A stretch of DNA of 64,000 nt, from contig NC_050468.1 in NCBI RefSeq assembly GCF_013373865.1, positions 26,306,774 through 26,370,773 on the forward strand, read 5' to 3'. The DNA is from Monomorium pharaonis (taxonomy: Eukaryota > Arthropoda > Insecta > Hymenoptera > Formicidae). The notes beneath the pieces are model-generated. The model was not told the DNA's origin. It did no database searches and worked only from the letters and a program-made list of their open reading frames with translations. Positions within the stretch are counted from its first letter, which is position 1. Each line of letters opens with the position of its first letter. Positions 1-12,710 of the stretch are shown piece after piece. The translations under genes and the position numbers were made by a program.

Positions 1-150
1 GGGAGAGACGGGGAGAGACCAGGAGAGACCGGGAGAGACGGGGAGAGACCGGGAGAGACGGGGAGAGACCGGGAGAGACGGAGAGAAACGGGTAGAGACC
101 AGGAGAGAGACCGGGAGAGATGGGGAGAGACGGGAGAGACCGGGAGAGGC
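1..150. repeat. 10-bp tandem satellite, GGGAGAGACS
   Basis: About 15 head-to-tail copies of the decamer GGGAGAGACC / GGGAGAGACG, with small variants (AGGAGAGACC, GGTAGAGACC) and one copy with an AGAGA expansion. It runs off the left edge of the window, so the true array is longer. The purine-rich strand is the plus strand. It stops abruptly at about 150, where AT-rich sequence begins. Confidence 0.9.
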
Positions 151-2480
151 GAAAAAATTTCTATTGTGTTTAAATTAAGGTAATAAGAAAAATAAAGATG
201 GCAGTTATTTTATTGAAAAAAAGGAACTTATTTAAAACAGTCTTTTGAATGGATTTCTAAATCCATGGCAGCTTTTAGAAAAAAAGTTAGAAGTACGTGA
301 ATATTAGATTTATTAAAGATAGATAAATGCTTATTCAAAAATAAAATAAAAAGAGCAACAGTAAAGCAAGGCTCTTGAAAGTTAAACAACGAAAGCAAAG
401 AAAATTTGAAAAAAACGTAGCTTAAGATATAAGGAGCCACAGCAACGCGTGGCAGGGCATAGCTAGTTATATATAAAAATATATGCACATTGACATTATA
501 TTTAGAAACATGTATACATTTCAACATTTATTTAAATATTTTGAATGTTTATTATTTAATATTTATAAATATTCTTTCTAAAAATTTATTGGATATATAT
601 AGTAAATATATGGTAAAAGAAAGGATAACAACATTAATTTTTTAAGTTAATAACAAATAATGAAACTGATGCTCAACTTATTAGAGACTTTAAATAATAA
701 TAAATAATCTTTTATAATTTTCTTGTATAATTTTCAGTTTTAAGTTGAATAATAAACTGAATAATGAAATTAAATAATACAATGATTTGTTTTAGACGTA
801 CTTATATGTAATTTTTTATGTTTGTTCATAAAAAAATGATATAACGGTAATAAACGTTTTTGTTTTTTTATAAACTTACAATCTAATGTAATAAGAAACG
901 TGTATAACAATAACTATTAATTTGTACTTTTTGCATTGCAACATTTTTATCAAATAAAGAAATAAACGCGATAACCTCACAATAAGTGAGATAATGAATG
1001 GATGTCATGAGTAAATATGATGACACATTCATGAATGTAAGTTAAAAATTATGTTTGTCTGTATAAAAATGTAATACTTAATAATATGTTTTATTTGTAT
1101 TAAAGTATTAATATTAAAAAATTATTAAGAATTTTGTTATGAGACAATAAATTTTTTTATTTATAAAAAGGATAATTTTTAATTTAAATGTTCGTTATAT
1201 CACTATTGAAAAAATTACACACACACGTACGGATAAAATAAAATTGATACGTTTTCAAAAAATTAAAATTTATTTATAAATTTTAATTTACATAACATTT
1301 CTCAATTTTTATATATGATGACCAAGACTTTAGGAAATCTAAAAAAAATTCAATATTTTATGTCTTCACAAAAATTAATAAAATTTGACACATCTTATCG
1401 ATCTTACTCCTTTTCTTTTATAGAAGGAAAATGTAATGGATTACTTGCGCAATATGATTCTATTGACAAAAGAATATCAGGTTTTATTCGTGTTTACAAG
1501 AAATATTTGATTCTATCATTTGTTTGATATAATCATAGATTATTAATGAAGCAAGTTTGGAGCTACGATCGACAACGCTTATCTCTCACCGTGGAACGTT
1601 TTAACGTCGTAAAATTAATATGTACCTTTCAAAGTGGCCTGTAAATTCATCGATAATTGCGCCGATGACGCGCGCGATGGCGTTTTATCGAGGTTCGAAG
1701 TTTACTCATCTCTCCTCCGGCTTCGTATTGATTTGCATGCGAGCGGTGCATCCGTCGCACTAGCGCAAAAATAAAAGAACACCGATGGAGAGTGAGCAAC
1801 GGCTCAATTTGGCGAACAACGAGTTTCGATGGAGAATCGAGTTTCACGATCGTGTCGCAGTTGGCCTAAAGATCGGTGATTGACTCGCGGCCAGTACCGT
1901 TTTGTCATCGTTTTGCGTAACAGCGATGTCCTTGTCAGCCATCTGCCGCAGCGTGGATTCGTCACTCAAAAACATATTTCGCACGTCAGCGGGACGTTAA
2001 CGAATTAATTTACTTCACGACGTTTTTAAACTGCTTCGTCACGAATCTTACTATCTGCGAGTGGTCATCGTAATATTCTTTTATAATTGTTATCAAAATT
2101 AGAACAAATTAGTCAGCCTAAGATCAAACGTTAAAAGAATAAAATAAAATATATTTATATTTCTTTTTTGTTTTACATCTTTATATTTTAGAATTAGTTA
2201 TTTTTTTATCAAATAAATAATAATAATTAAATTAAACAAACCAAATAATTATTTCTAGTATTATTCTAAAAAATTGTCTCTTTCAAATTTTAGAAAATCT
2301 CATTTTAGAAAATAATAGAGTGCGTTTTATCTTGAACTACTTTAATATATCGCGCATTTAGATAAAGTACGCGTTTAGATTATGCATTATATTTTGCTTA
2401 TATATATATTTATATACAAGATATCACTCTTGAATTTGAAATCATTATTATCTCTCATTATCGACGTGCTTTCAACTTTT
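151..2480. other. AT-rich intergenic DNA, no gene seen
   Basis: Very AT-rich from 151 to about 1550, more mixed with CpG from 1560 to 2000, and AT-rich again to 2480. The short open frames here (for example 1315-1527 plus and 228-527 minus) have AT-driven composition, no recognisable motif and no splice context. I see nothing functional. Confidence 0.6.
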
Positions 2481-4110
2481 TTTCCTCCTCCTCTCCCTTC
2501 TTTTTCTCTTTCACCCGTTAATATTGTAGGTTGATTATTACTGGGATAAATTCTGGGATAGATGCCAACAAAGGGCGAGCGTCAAGAAGGCATTACAAGC
2601 GGCTGGATTGGAACGATGACGGCGGGAAAGAGGCGAGAAAAAAAAGTTGAAAAAGTATCGCTGGTAGCGGGATAGTAAACACAAAACCTAGAGACACGTC
2701 TGATAAAATAAGAGGGTGCATATAATGGCGCCCACAGCTCTTCCTAGTTAGATAGAGCCTTAAGTGAACGTAACTACCGCACACAGCGGTATCGTAGTGA
2801 ATTATTCGCGCCCCGCGCGCTTCCGCGACGCCTTGGCTGCGCTGCGCTGTTTCGCGCGGATTATAAATTAAGGGCGATCCACGCAGCGTTTCGTGGAGAA
2901 TTTATCACGTCGAGGGTTGAGCGCCTTGAGAAAGAGAGAGAGAGAGAGAGAGAAGAAGAAGAAGGATCGCTGTCGTTTCGTTACGTATATTGGTATCGCG
3001 GTATAGTAAATCGGCTACCATCAATTTCCATCGCGCAAGTATTGCGAGTGGAATCTAATTGCGCGGACGATCGTTATGACTTCACTGTTTTAACGGAACT
3101 GTGATACAGCCTTAGCTTTACTTCCACTTCGCTGTCGTGTGGTTACACCAATCGCCGTAACTGTAAAATCCGCGTTCACGATGATATTTGAATTGTCAGA
3201 TGGTTATCGGGGGATATCAAATATAAAATGTGTATAATTTGAGGGGAATTTATATCTGTATTTCCCATTTCAGAGATGATCCGTTAAATTATTATCATCG
3301 CGAAACGTTGCTCCTCGTTGTATGCACACAGAGAACGTGCTTACTATACCGAACGTCCGGGAAATGATAGCACAAAGATTATTTTCAATCGTACAATCGG
3401 ACGGAGTTACTTCGCCGCTTTGTGGGGAAACTTTAAGCCACCTTCGACACGAAGTATCGCAACTAAGTTCCATAGCTAAACTATACAAACGATAAGTTTT
3501 TCCCCTCGATCACACTCAGGCTAACTTTCATCGAGGAATTTAATAATAAATTTCTTCGGGGCATCGATCGATAAAATAACTTTAGGAAGGTATAAATAAC
3601 GTTTTTATGTTTATCGGATTATTGACGTGATAAAAAAGAGAAACAAAGAACAAGAAAATCACATATCTCCTATTTCGAAATTTGGCTTCAACTCGATCCC
3701 AAGAGAGATTGAAATTACCTACGAAAGGTCAAGGCAGACGCGCTCGGGGATACTCCAGCGTTCTCACGTCGGCACAACATTAGTAGTACCGTACAGGCAC
3801 TAGAGGATTTCAAGTCTTGACAGTGATATTCGCGACAATTACACTTGGGATCATTTTGACACGGGACGGGTCCTGTCCCGAGGGAGCGCAGCTACGGATC
3901 GCGAGTACCGTGAGTAATCGCGTGTAGGTGTCACGTATCGGGTCCTGACGCCGATTATTAATATGCCCTCACGCGTAATGAATGATACGCGGCCATCGCG
4001 ATGCGTGCTTCTCTTCCGGGGAGGCTTTTCTACGCTTCCTTCGAGAGCGTGATTAACATCGCCGCGTTAATGCGCTAACAAGTTCCGCGCGGTTCCGTGA
4101 GCTGTTTATG
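2481..4110. other. Mixed intergenic DNA with CpG-rich patches and a GA/GAA microsatellite
   Basis: CpG-rich patches lie at about 2790-2900 and 3720-4110. A (GA)n run followed by (GAA)n occupies about 2929-2964. No coding exon is recognised; minus-strand frames at 2593-2784 and 3270-3488 show no family motif. Confidence 0.5.
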
Positions 4111-7100
4111 CTCTATTTTAACGCAACGGCGAGCACCAAGAATGGCAGGCCATCATGCGATATGTTTTTTTCCTACGAGTATCAGTAGTATAATCGACGA
4201 TCGCGTAGTGCTGGTTAACTTGATTTGTCCTCGTTGGGAGGAATTTTTGCCATTGATCTATTTAATTAAGTATAACTTTGATTGACACTCTTATTTACTT
4301 AAATAAATACATGTGTACAATATCTTACTATTTTCATACAGATTGTAATACTATTTGCGTTTCATTGTATTATTATTTTTTAATTATATTTTTATAATAT
4401 TATTTTATTATCATTAATTATTATAATTATCCAGTTGAGATAATTGTTATATGATATGCTAATAATCTTACCTTTTCAAGAAACTTATCTTTATGAAATA
4501 ATATATATGCTTGGAAACTTATCTGTGTGATTAAGATACGATTTTATTTTATTGTTTAAACTGAAAACAAATTCTACGCTAAGCAATCTGCATTATCTGT
4601 AGGTAATAAAATATGTTGGGAGAAATGCGGCTTCAATTTCAACAATTCGGTGCGTTTCCGCGGAAGATATTTTTATGTAATTGCATTCTGAAGATATCGT
4701 CGCGGGAATCAGATTTATACGACTTCGTCCAATTTATATGATTGCTTTTCAAATGCGCGCCGTTCATCGGTACGATTTATAGCCAATGTTATGTCGTCGT
4801 CGGTGTGGAATGGTACTTTTTTGGTTTCCTTTGTGCAGCTTATTAATAGAGAGGATTTTTTCATTGAATTTCAAGATTTTCCTAATTTATTAGATGTTAT
4901 GCGTTATAATTTTTTTCAATATTTGATATGCCATATATTTTGTAGCTAAAATTTCAAATTAATACTTTAATAAAGTAAAATTTACTTAAAATTAAGTAAA
5001 GAATAAAATGTTATTTAAATGCCCAGCTCAAGATTAAACTGCGTGCATAGAATTTTTTGAATTATGTATAATTCAAAAATTTTACGTAGAGTTTCTTTTC
5101 TCCAAAACAAAAAAAAAAAATCTATTTTTAATCCGTTAAGGATTTTAGTATTTGAATAAAGTAGAAGAAATCCAAGGCAAATCTATTGTGTGATCCAGCA
5201 GTCGTGATTCCGCATGGCTACGTAGACTTTATCATGTAACGGGGAATTTGTGCTTAATGGATTGAAATGTATTGTGCAACATGCCTGCTGCGCATCGTCG
5301 GGCACCGTCATCGCGCTCGATGCTCTTTAGATATTCTCACGATCGCAAAAGAACCTATGCAAGTTTATCACTTCTCGACCTCGAAATCGTATGCTTTCAA
5401 CTGTGGATTACATTGGTTGTGATGCCTGCGGTTAATAGCTAGATCAATTTTACGTTTGATTCCCTCGTGATCCTCCCTTCTACCTCCTTGCTTTTTGTGT
5501 CGTATAACTGTCGTACCAAATGCGTTTGCAGCGAAGCTTTTATTCTGCGTATACTTTATTATATATTTATTATATCATACAGATGAAAACCGAACAATTC
5601 CTATTTGTGTATAGAAATTGATAAATTGTTATTTTAATTTGTTTAAATATCTGAATATGGTAGATTTCAAAATAGTAAGATACTGAAAGGATAGTTTTTT
5701 AATAACATATCTTGATTTTTTTATTCTCTCGCAAAAATTGAAAATTAAGAGCAGCTAAAATTTAAAGAATTACGTTAAGCAGTATTACATTTATAAAATT
5801 TTTACAGAATTATAAAGAGAAATAAAAATTGTATTATATTTTATATTTTTATATGTACTTTATGTATTTTATATGTAAGAGATTATATTTTTAACATATT
5901 TTTCTTTGAAGAAGAGTAAGCAGACGAATATATAAATTATCATTTATTCGCGCATTACTTTTTTCATGAAATAATTTTCTAATGCATATAAATTGCTGTT
6001 TATAAACAGATACTTAAAAAGTTATGTGAAATATTCTATATATTCCATTACCACAATTCCAGTTTGATATAATATTTGTGAATTTATTATTGGATAATTT
6101 TTTTCGGAAATAATATTTGCGTTTTGTCAGTCATGAATTTTTTTCAGCTGTCTTGGGCCCTATCTGCGAACAAACACGCATCCATCGGCAGAATGGATCT
6201 GCGTGGGTGTGTGTCTTATTCGTGAAGCGATGTAATTGCCAGTTTGTCCGCTAAATAAAATAGCGATTAGCATGGCTCGCCAGGAGAAAACATCGGGGCG
6301 TGCCGGTTCCTCTTCGAAATGAAGCTTTCCAACGTTCCTATAATAATGAGCTTCGCTTCCAAGAAGTGTCAAAGCGTTCTATGAACGCGCATGCATGTCA
6401 CGCATACACTATGGGTGGCATTTTTACTTTTACATGTAGTTTTATTCTATAGGAAAGGATACACGGAAAGCAAATTATAAGGGAAAGATATTTTAAATCA
6501 ATACTCCAATCTTCAGAAGAAGTATTTTTAATAATAATTGTGTAGATCGAAAGAGAAGACATACATATATTCTTCCTATTACATATTATTATTGCTATTA
6601 TATCATCGATGCCTACTGATCATTTTTTTTTTAACAAATTACTTGTGTCTTAAAAATTCAATGCTTTAGCACTGAACAATTATTGTTTTCATTATTTTAT
6701 AATGCTTAATATTTTTTAACTTTATTGTAGTACTACAATTAAATATTAAAAATATTACAATTGTATAATATTTAATATTTATATATACAATGTAGTGTAC
6801 ATGTATATTGTGTTTTATATAAAATAAAATACTTATTATAAAATTATGAAGCATTATATAATGTAAATAAATTATATAAATTCATAGATAAAATTCGTAG
6901 ATAAAAGCAAAGCATTGGACGAAAAGTACGACTTTTCAAAACCGGGTTTTTCATATATGTTAGAAGGTTAACGAATTTCAACAATTAGCATTGTCAGTTC
7001 TTTAACGTGTCCATTTTTTAGAAAGAAATCCCTACAATAAATGTGAGATTTTCTTATTGCACATGCAACAACTTCAAAGACGTATGAATTATTAATCTGT

Positions 7101-7260
7101 TTTCTCTTGCCTTATATTAATTCGACTTGATGCTGCGCAGCCAATGTGTTTTAAATCATGTCAGTTGCAATAGAGCTTGTCCGAAGACCAAGATTGTCGG
7201 GCAATTATAAAATAACGAGTTAAGTTCTAATTTCACGATCGTTAGGTGAGAGAAGAAAGG
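4111..7260. other. AT-rich intergenic DNA, one small hairpin
   Basis: Mostly AT-rich with no recognised gene. A short imperfect hairpin (arms of about 16-18 bp around GAATTAT) lies at about 5048-5090. The frame at 6160-6372 minus is in a slightly GC-richer patch but matches nothing I know. Confidence 0.5.
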
Positions 7261-7690
7261 AGAATTACGTTTCGTGCGTCGAGGTAGACAGCCGATAATT
7301 TTGGTTGCGTTTTTCCGCACGCGGCAAAACGTGAGAGCGCGCGCGTGCAGCACGTTGCAGCGGACGTCCGCGGCGTGTAAGCGCGCGCGGCCACACACTC
7401 GCCGGCCCCACCGCTTCCCGTGTAGGAGTAGAAAGTTGCTATTGTGCTGGGATCTGGTTTTATATAAATAGCTGCACCGCGCGCCGGCGGTCGCGAGCCG
7501 CGACTGCGTTTCTACCGAATGATATAAAGTAAAACGCCGCCGCCAGGCAAAAACGCCGGGGTCCCTTACGCCGTTTCCAATATTTACGGCGTGCATTCTC
7601 CTGGGTCGCCGGTGATCCTTCTCGACGCGCTCTCGTTTCAGTGCGTAAAGAGATCAACGTGCGTGCGTGATCGTTCTGTCGCCGCGAGTA

Positions 7691-7721
<31 letters not shown>

Positions 7722-7735
7722 ATATATAACATATT
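7261..7735. other. CpG-rich block ending in a (TA)n microsatellite
   Basis: Position 7266-7680 is strongly CpG-rich with GCGCGC runs, and open frames on both strands (7156-7596 minus, 7274-7471 plus) overlap because stop codons are rare in such sequence. A (TA)n tract with TG interruptions occupies about 7688-7729. It could be a promoter-type CpG block of a gene outside the window, but no transcript feature proves this. Confidence 0.4.
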
Positions 7736-10700
7736 TCCGCCAATCGCACCGCTTTGCGATTCTTCGCGGATGTACTTTAATGTTACGCGTCTTATACTTT
7801 AATATCATTTGTTATAAGTGAGGAAGGCGAGAGTCGAAGAAAAATTTGCCTCTACTTAATAATGGTTTTTTTATTGATAATAAAGTTTAACTTATCTTTA
7901 TTGTTTTTTTTTTTTTTTTTGAAAAATTAAAGTTAATTTTAATCTTGCGAATGCAAATTATGGTTTATATAAATTACATGTTATATGAATCGTACAGATT
8001 TTACGCTTGACATTTAACGATTAAATACTCGATAATTTGAATCAAGATACGATGGGGCGGGAAGTAAAGTTTAATAATAATGAAAATTAAATAATGGAAA
8101 CTAAAAGAAGGTATATAACAGAAAGCAGAAATTAAATCATACCTTTATATATCATATCCTTTATTTTTTGTATTTCCTGTATTTTCAGCTTATTCTATAA
8201 TGAATAATTACATGTGCTATAAATGTGATAATAATTTAACATACTTAATATTGCCTAACTCTGCGTACGTCGATATAAAAGTGAAAATTTCTAATGTTGA
8301 TATGTTAAATTATGTCATTTGTAGCGGTTGTTTTATTTCTATTTTTTATTAATGTATAATTACGTGAATATCATTTTATACAATATAGGGAAAATTTTTT
8401 CCACAGTTACTTTTTGAAAACTATCTAGTCTAGTGAGCTAATTATATTGACCGCATTAAACTAATTAGATTACTGCTATAATGACGAAATAAACATTGAC
8501 CGACTTCTCTCTAGAAACGGTAGATCGGGTAGATTCTTTAACTGAAAGAAGCGGGTTAAAGAAAATGCATATACATTTTGAGTAATGATAAAAATATTAA
8601 ATGTATGAAACACAAAAGCAATTTACCTTAATTTTAAGTTAACTAATTTTCTGTTTTTTTGTTTATGTTCTAGGTAAGACGACACAAGATCACACACGAA
8701 TTAAAGAGGATCGATAGTCAGCATTTTTAATGGTAAATTAAATGTTTTTTTCTATTATATATTATATAACATATTTTTGAAAAATTTTATTGTAATTGAA
8801 AAAATTTCCTTTTAATTTATTGAAATTATATTTGATTTTAATTAAGCGATGTTGTATGCTCGATTTTAGATGATTTTAGAATATTCATGTATATTCAACG
8901 AGCATCTTATGATTAATCTCCGATCGTTAATCATCGTATTATTCAGGCGGCGAGATAGATATTTGTGCTTTTTCCTCAAGTACCGCGCGAGACGTTAAGC
9001 GCAATTTGCCGTCATAAATAAAAGTAGAAATTTGCTGGGTAAGAGCGGCACCGCTCGCGGTTGCAGATCACGACGAGGCGAAACCGCTGGCTGGCCGATC
9101 GTCCGGGTAATCTGTTTGAAGCGTGTCGTATGCTCGATTTCCCTTTCAGATCGGCAATCGTATATCTTTGACGCGCTGCACCGATTAGAATCGTAAAATT
9201 GACCGCGATTTGCGCTCTTTTGCCGCCGATTTATGCGCGCATCGATATTGAATGGAATATTTCTCTTATGAAGGTTCATTGTGATCCACACTTTAGAGTG
9301 AATACAAAATCTTACTTGTCGAAATTTATGAAATTAGTAGAAAATAAACTTTAAATCCTTTTAATAGTTCATTTAACCACCTATATATCAATAAATAATG
9401 TATTTCAGACAAGATATCGCGTAATGATCACACGTATATAACTTTATTACATATTTTTTACGTTTTTACTAAATAATAAACTCTCGGTTTTTTAATATTG
9501 AAATTTTAGTTAGATAAAAATAAAGAGAATACTTAATTTTAGATAATACATGCAATATTATTTGTGTTCTTATTGCGTAAATAAAAACGAGCGACGTATT
9601 TCAATGGAAAACTACGGGACGAAGAAAACTGACAAAGAGCAATAAAATCTAAAATTAAACATATGACAATTAAACGTAATGAAATTGATTTGTAGACAGA
9701 ATGAGGCTAAAGGTAAAAACTCGCGTTTTAGAGAAAGTATAATGATTAGGCATGAAAGTACTAATCGCTTCCTGGCGACCGCAGTTAGGAGAATAAGTCG
9801 AAGCGAGTCGAAACGAGAGTTGTCGAGTGAGTTTTTTTAGTTTAAAAACATCCAAGTCACCCTTCCTTTTCACCAGCCATTACAAATCTACTTTGTAAAC
9901 CTAAATTCCCTGTGCTCGTCTCCTTCTGTTCCGTCATCTAATACTGTTGTTTCGCGCGCGTTGTTGATTCTTGCTATCTGAGTTAACTGCGAGGCAGCGA
10001 AATGAGAAGCTCGTTTCAGCTACCTTATTAACTCTGTGCTATTGTACCCCGTATCTTCAACTCTTGACCTTTTCTATTATTTATATTTCATTTTCAAGCT
10101 ATAACTCCTGTATGTATAACGTAACATAAAAGGTATTTATTAATTTATTAATTGGTTCGTGATTTATAATTAAGATCTTTTTATTAATTAAAATTAAATA
10201 AATAATAAAATAAATGAACAAAAACGAAACAAATTAATAAAATTTTATTACTCAGTAGCTTCTCAAGTTACAAAGAAAGATTTCCTGTGAAATAAAAGCT
10301 GTGATGCGTGTTAATATGAATTAATTTAGCGAATTATCTTGATAAACTATCCTGACAAACGAATTTCAAGTGTGACATGTGAGTCGGGCGGTATTTCCTG
10401 CGTTTCTCGTTTCACTCGGCTATAAAAATCAGCTAACGTTACGTTACCGTCGTCGGAGACACGGCTGTAAGAAAAAGCGATATTGGTTAGCCGCGAAATC
10501 GAATACGATCTTGTTCGATTCGCCCGCAAAAGGAAATGAGAGGTTTGACGAATAAGTAAAAAAAAAAAAAAACGGAAGATAGGAAAGATAGGAAAAGCTG
10601 TAACAAGAAAAAAACAAGTTTTTTATTAATTAGTCTTTAATGATAATTTAACTTATGTTTGATAATTTTTATAGTACTCAGGAACTCGTACATGTGAACC

Positions 10701-12020
10701 ATTTTACTGAAGTATCTAAAAGTTAGTTATATATGTAGGTATTTATATAGAATTCTAAACTGTATAGATCTGAAAATAATTATATAAATTCTATATTATA
10801 GAACACCAAAGTAATTATAAAGAACATTAAACAGAGCAGTATTGCAAAAAGTTTTGATATTTTATTAATCAATTTAAACTCTAACGAAATTATCTTTAGA
10901 ATTGTAATTATACAAATAAATTTTTAGATACTTTAGCAAAATGATTATTTTCGATGAAAGAAGAGCTCGAGAAGATTTTTAAAGAGATTCGTGCTTTTTT
11001 TTTTTTCGAGATCGAGTCTTAATTACGTGCTGTAAAGTGTGTTGTATTGCGTGCGTTTGCATGATCGTGAAACGTTTTCCTGGAAGAAAACGCTTTCGTC
11101 CGATAAACTGAAATTCAACTCGATAATTCTGCCTCGATCCAATTCAACCCGGTTACTTCGATCGTCCTTTTCTTCACATTTATTTTATTTCTACCGTATA
11201 ACGGACCTTCATGGCTCGAATTGGCATTTAAATGCCGCGTCTTCGTCGCGGATTTTTTTTTTTTTTTTAGGAAACGTTTTATTCGCGGTTCGTGACGAGA
11301 GTGCGAAAGCGGTTTCAACTGATGCATTCGCAAGTTGCAAAGTAACGCTAGAACCAGATAGAACCTCGAAAGTCAGGAATGAATAAATGTTCCGGGATCA
11401 AGATTCTTCAAGCAAAATAAAATCTACGTAACGGATTTACAGTGATATATTATAATTTTTACATATGTCTAAATTAATAAAGGAAAATTAATAACACAAG
11501 AAACAAAAAATAAATTTGTAACCTTTTAAGCGGCAAATCAATATTTTATGTAGCTCGCTCACGGCTGCATTTTTACCTGAATACAACATATTTTGATAAT
11601 TCAGTACGTGTGGTTTATTTTATTAATTTATATTTGATGTTTGCTGAAGTAAAGATTTATTGAATGAATTGTAATAATGTATTTGCAAAAGAGAAATTGA
11701 CTATATGCGCTTTTAGTTCCTGTTTATTTGAGAAAGCGTTTGCTTTATCCAGCAGCTTTATTCTATACGTAATCCGATACAGAGAGGAAAGAACAATAAA
11801 AGGAGATAGGACGAGGTAAGCGACCGATAAAAATGGCGAACTTCTTCGCATCTAAGGAATCTCGCTCGGCAAGGTCGAGAAACGACCTAGCCGCTGGCTA
11901 TAAGAATTCTTTTGCTTGCATCCGTTCTCTCGAAGCATGCGTACGCGTTTGTTTCTTCATACGCATGCATGTTAGGGACAGCAAGTAAACTAGTGAGCGA
12001 GCAAGCGAATGAGCGAATGA
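7736..12020. other. Intergenic DNA, no gene recognised
   Basis: AT-rich stretches (7800-8930, 9290-9600, 10060-10330, 10550-10960, 11390-11640) alternate with moderately CpG-containing patches (8940-9250, 9940-10010, 10340-10540, 10980-11390). Poly-T and poly-A tracts are frequent. No conserved domain or RNA gene was recognised. Confidence 0.5.
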
Positions 12021-12028
12021 AAGAGAGG

Positions 12029-12069
<41 letters not shown>
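12021..12069. repeat. (GA)n microsatellite
   Basis: GAGA run preceded by GAGCGAATGA-like short repeats and interrupted GGGA units at its left side. Confidence 0.9.
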
Positions 12070-12071
<2 letters not shown>

Positions 12072-12292
12072 GTTAAATAATTGTCTGAAATTTTGCCATA
12101 ATGGAAGTAATCATTCCATGTGTATTTATATATTTTTATTTCCTTCTATTCGTAATATATTTTTTACTTAACAAAAATATTTTTTGAGATTTTATCTAAA
12201 TTTTCTGCTGTTTTATGATATGTATGATATTTTAAATTTTAAAGATGTGGTCGTATCATAAGTTTATTCAAATTTTTAATGCCATTTAATTT

Positions 12293-12490
12293 AATTTTTG
12301 CTTGAATATAAAATTATAAAAATTCTATATAAAAAATGCAAGATATTTTATAAAATTATACTTTTTTAAAGCTGCTACCTCTTAGAAATCTTGAAGAGAA
12401 TGTCCGTAGCAGCTTTAAAAAACATAATTTTATAAAGTATCTTGCATTTTTTATATAGAATTTTTGTAATTCTATATTCAAGCAAAAATT
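12293..12490. mobile_element. Foldback element A (MITE-like), 85-bp inverted arms
   Basis: Arms 12293-12377 and 12407-12490 are inverted copies of each other with only a handful of mismatches, around a 29-bp spacer. The arms begin AATTTTTGCTTGAATATA and end at GCTGCTA next to the spacer. There is no coding capacity. It looks like a nonautonomous foldback or MITE; its superfamily cannot be told because no clear target duplication is visible. It directly abuts foldback element B at 12490/12491. Confidence 0.8.
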
Positions 12491-12710
12491 CAGGTTTGTT
12501 TTACTTTTAACTGTAATAAAGTGAACTACAATGTTCACAATATGTTGGTTTTAACATTAATAAATAGATCAAGACGGAGAGACTTATAAGTCTTACGTAA
12601 GTTGTCTTACGTAAGTTGTCTCTCCGTCTTGATTTATTTATTAATGTTAAAACCAACATATTGTGAACATTATAGTTCACTTTATTACAATTAAAAGTAA
12701 AACAAACCTG
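12491..12710. mobile_element. Foldback element B, 93-bp near-perfect inverted arms
   Basis: Arms 12491-12583 and 12618-12710 start CAGGTTTGTTTTACTTTTAA and differ at about 3 of 93 positions. The 34-bp centre contains the motif GTCTTACGTAAGTT twice. Transcribed RNA would form a long, almost perfect hairpin. High arm identity suggests a recent origin compared with other elements here. No protein is encoded. Confidence 0.85.

Noticed and set aside
1..150. Satellite as telomeric DNA
   Set aside because: The unit GGGAGAGACS is unrelated to the TTAGG repeat expected for most hymenopterans.
7156..7596. 146-codon minus-strand frame
   Set aside because: Lies in a CpG-rich block with an overlapping opposite-strand frame and shows no family motif or splice context.
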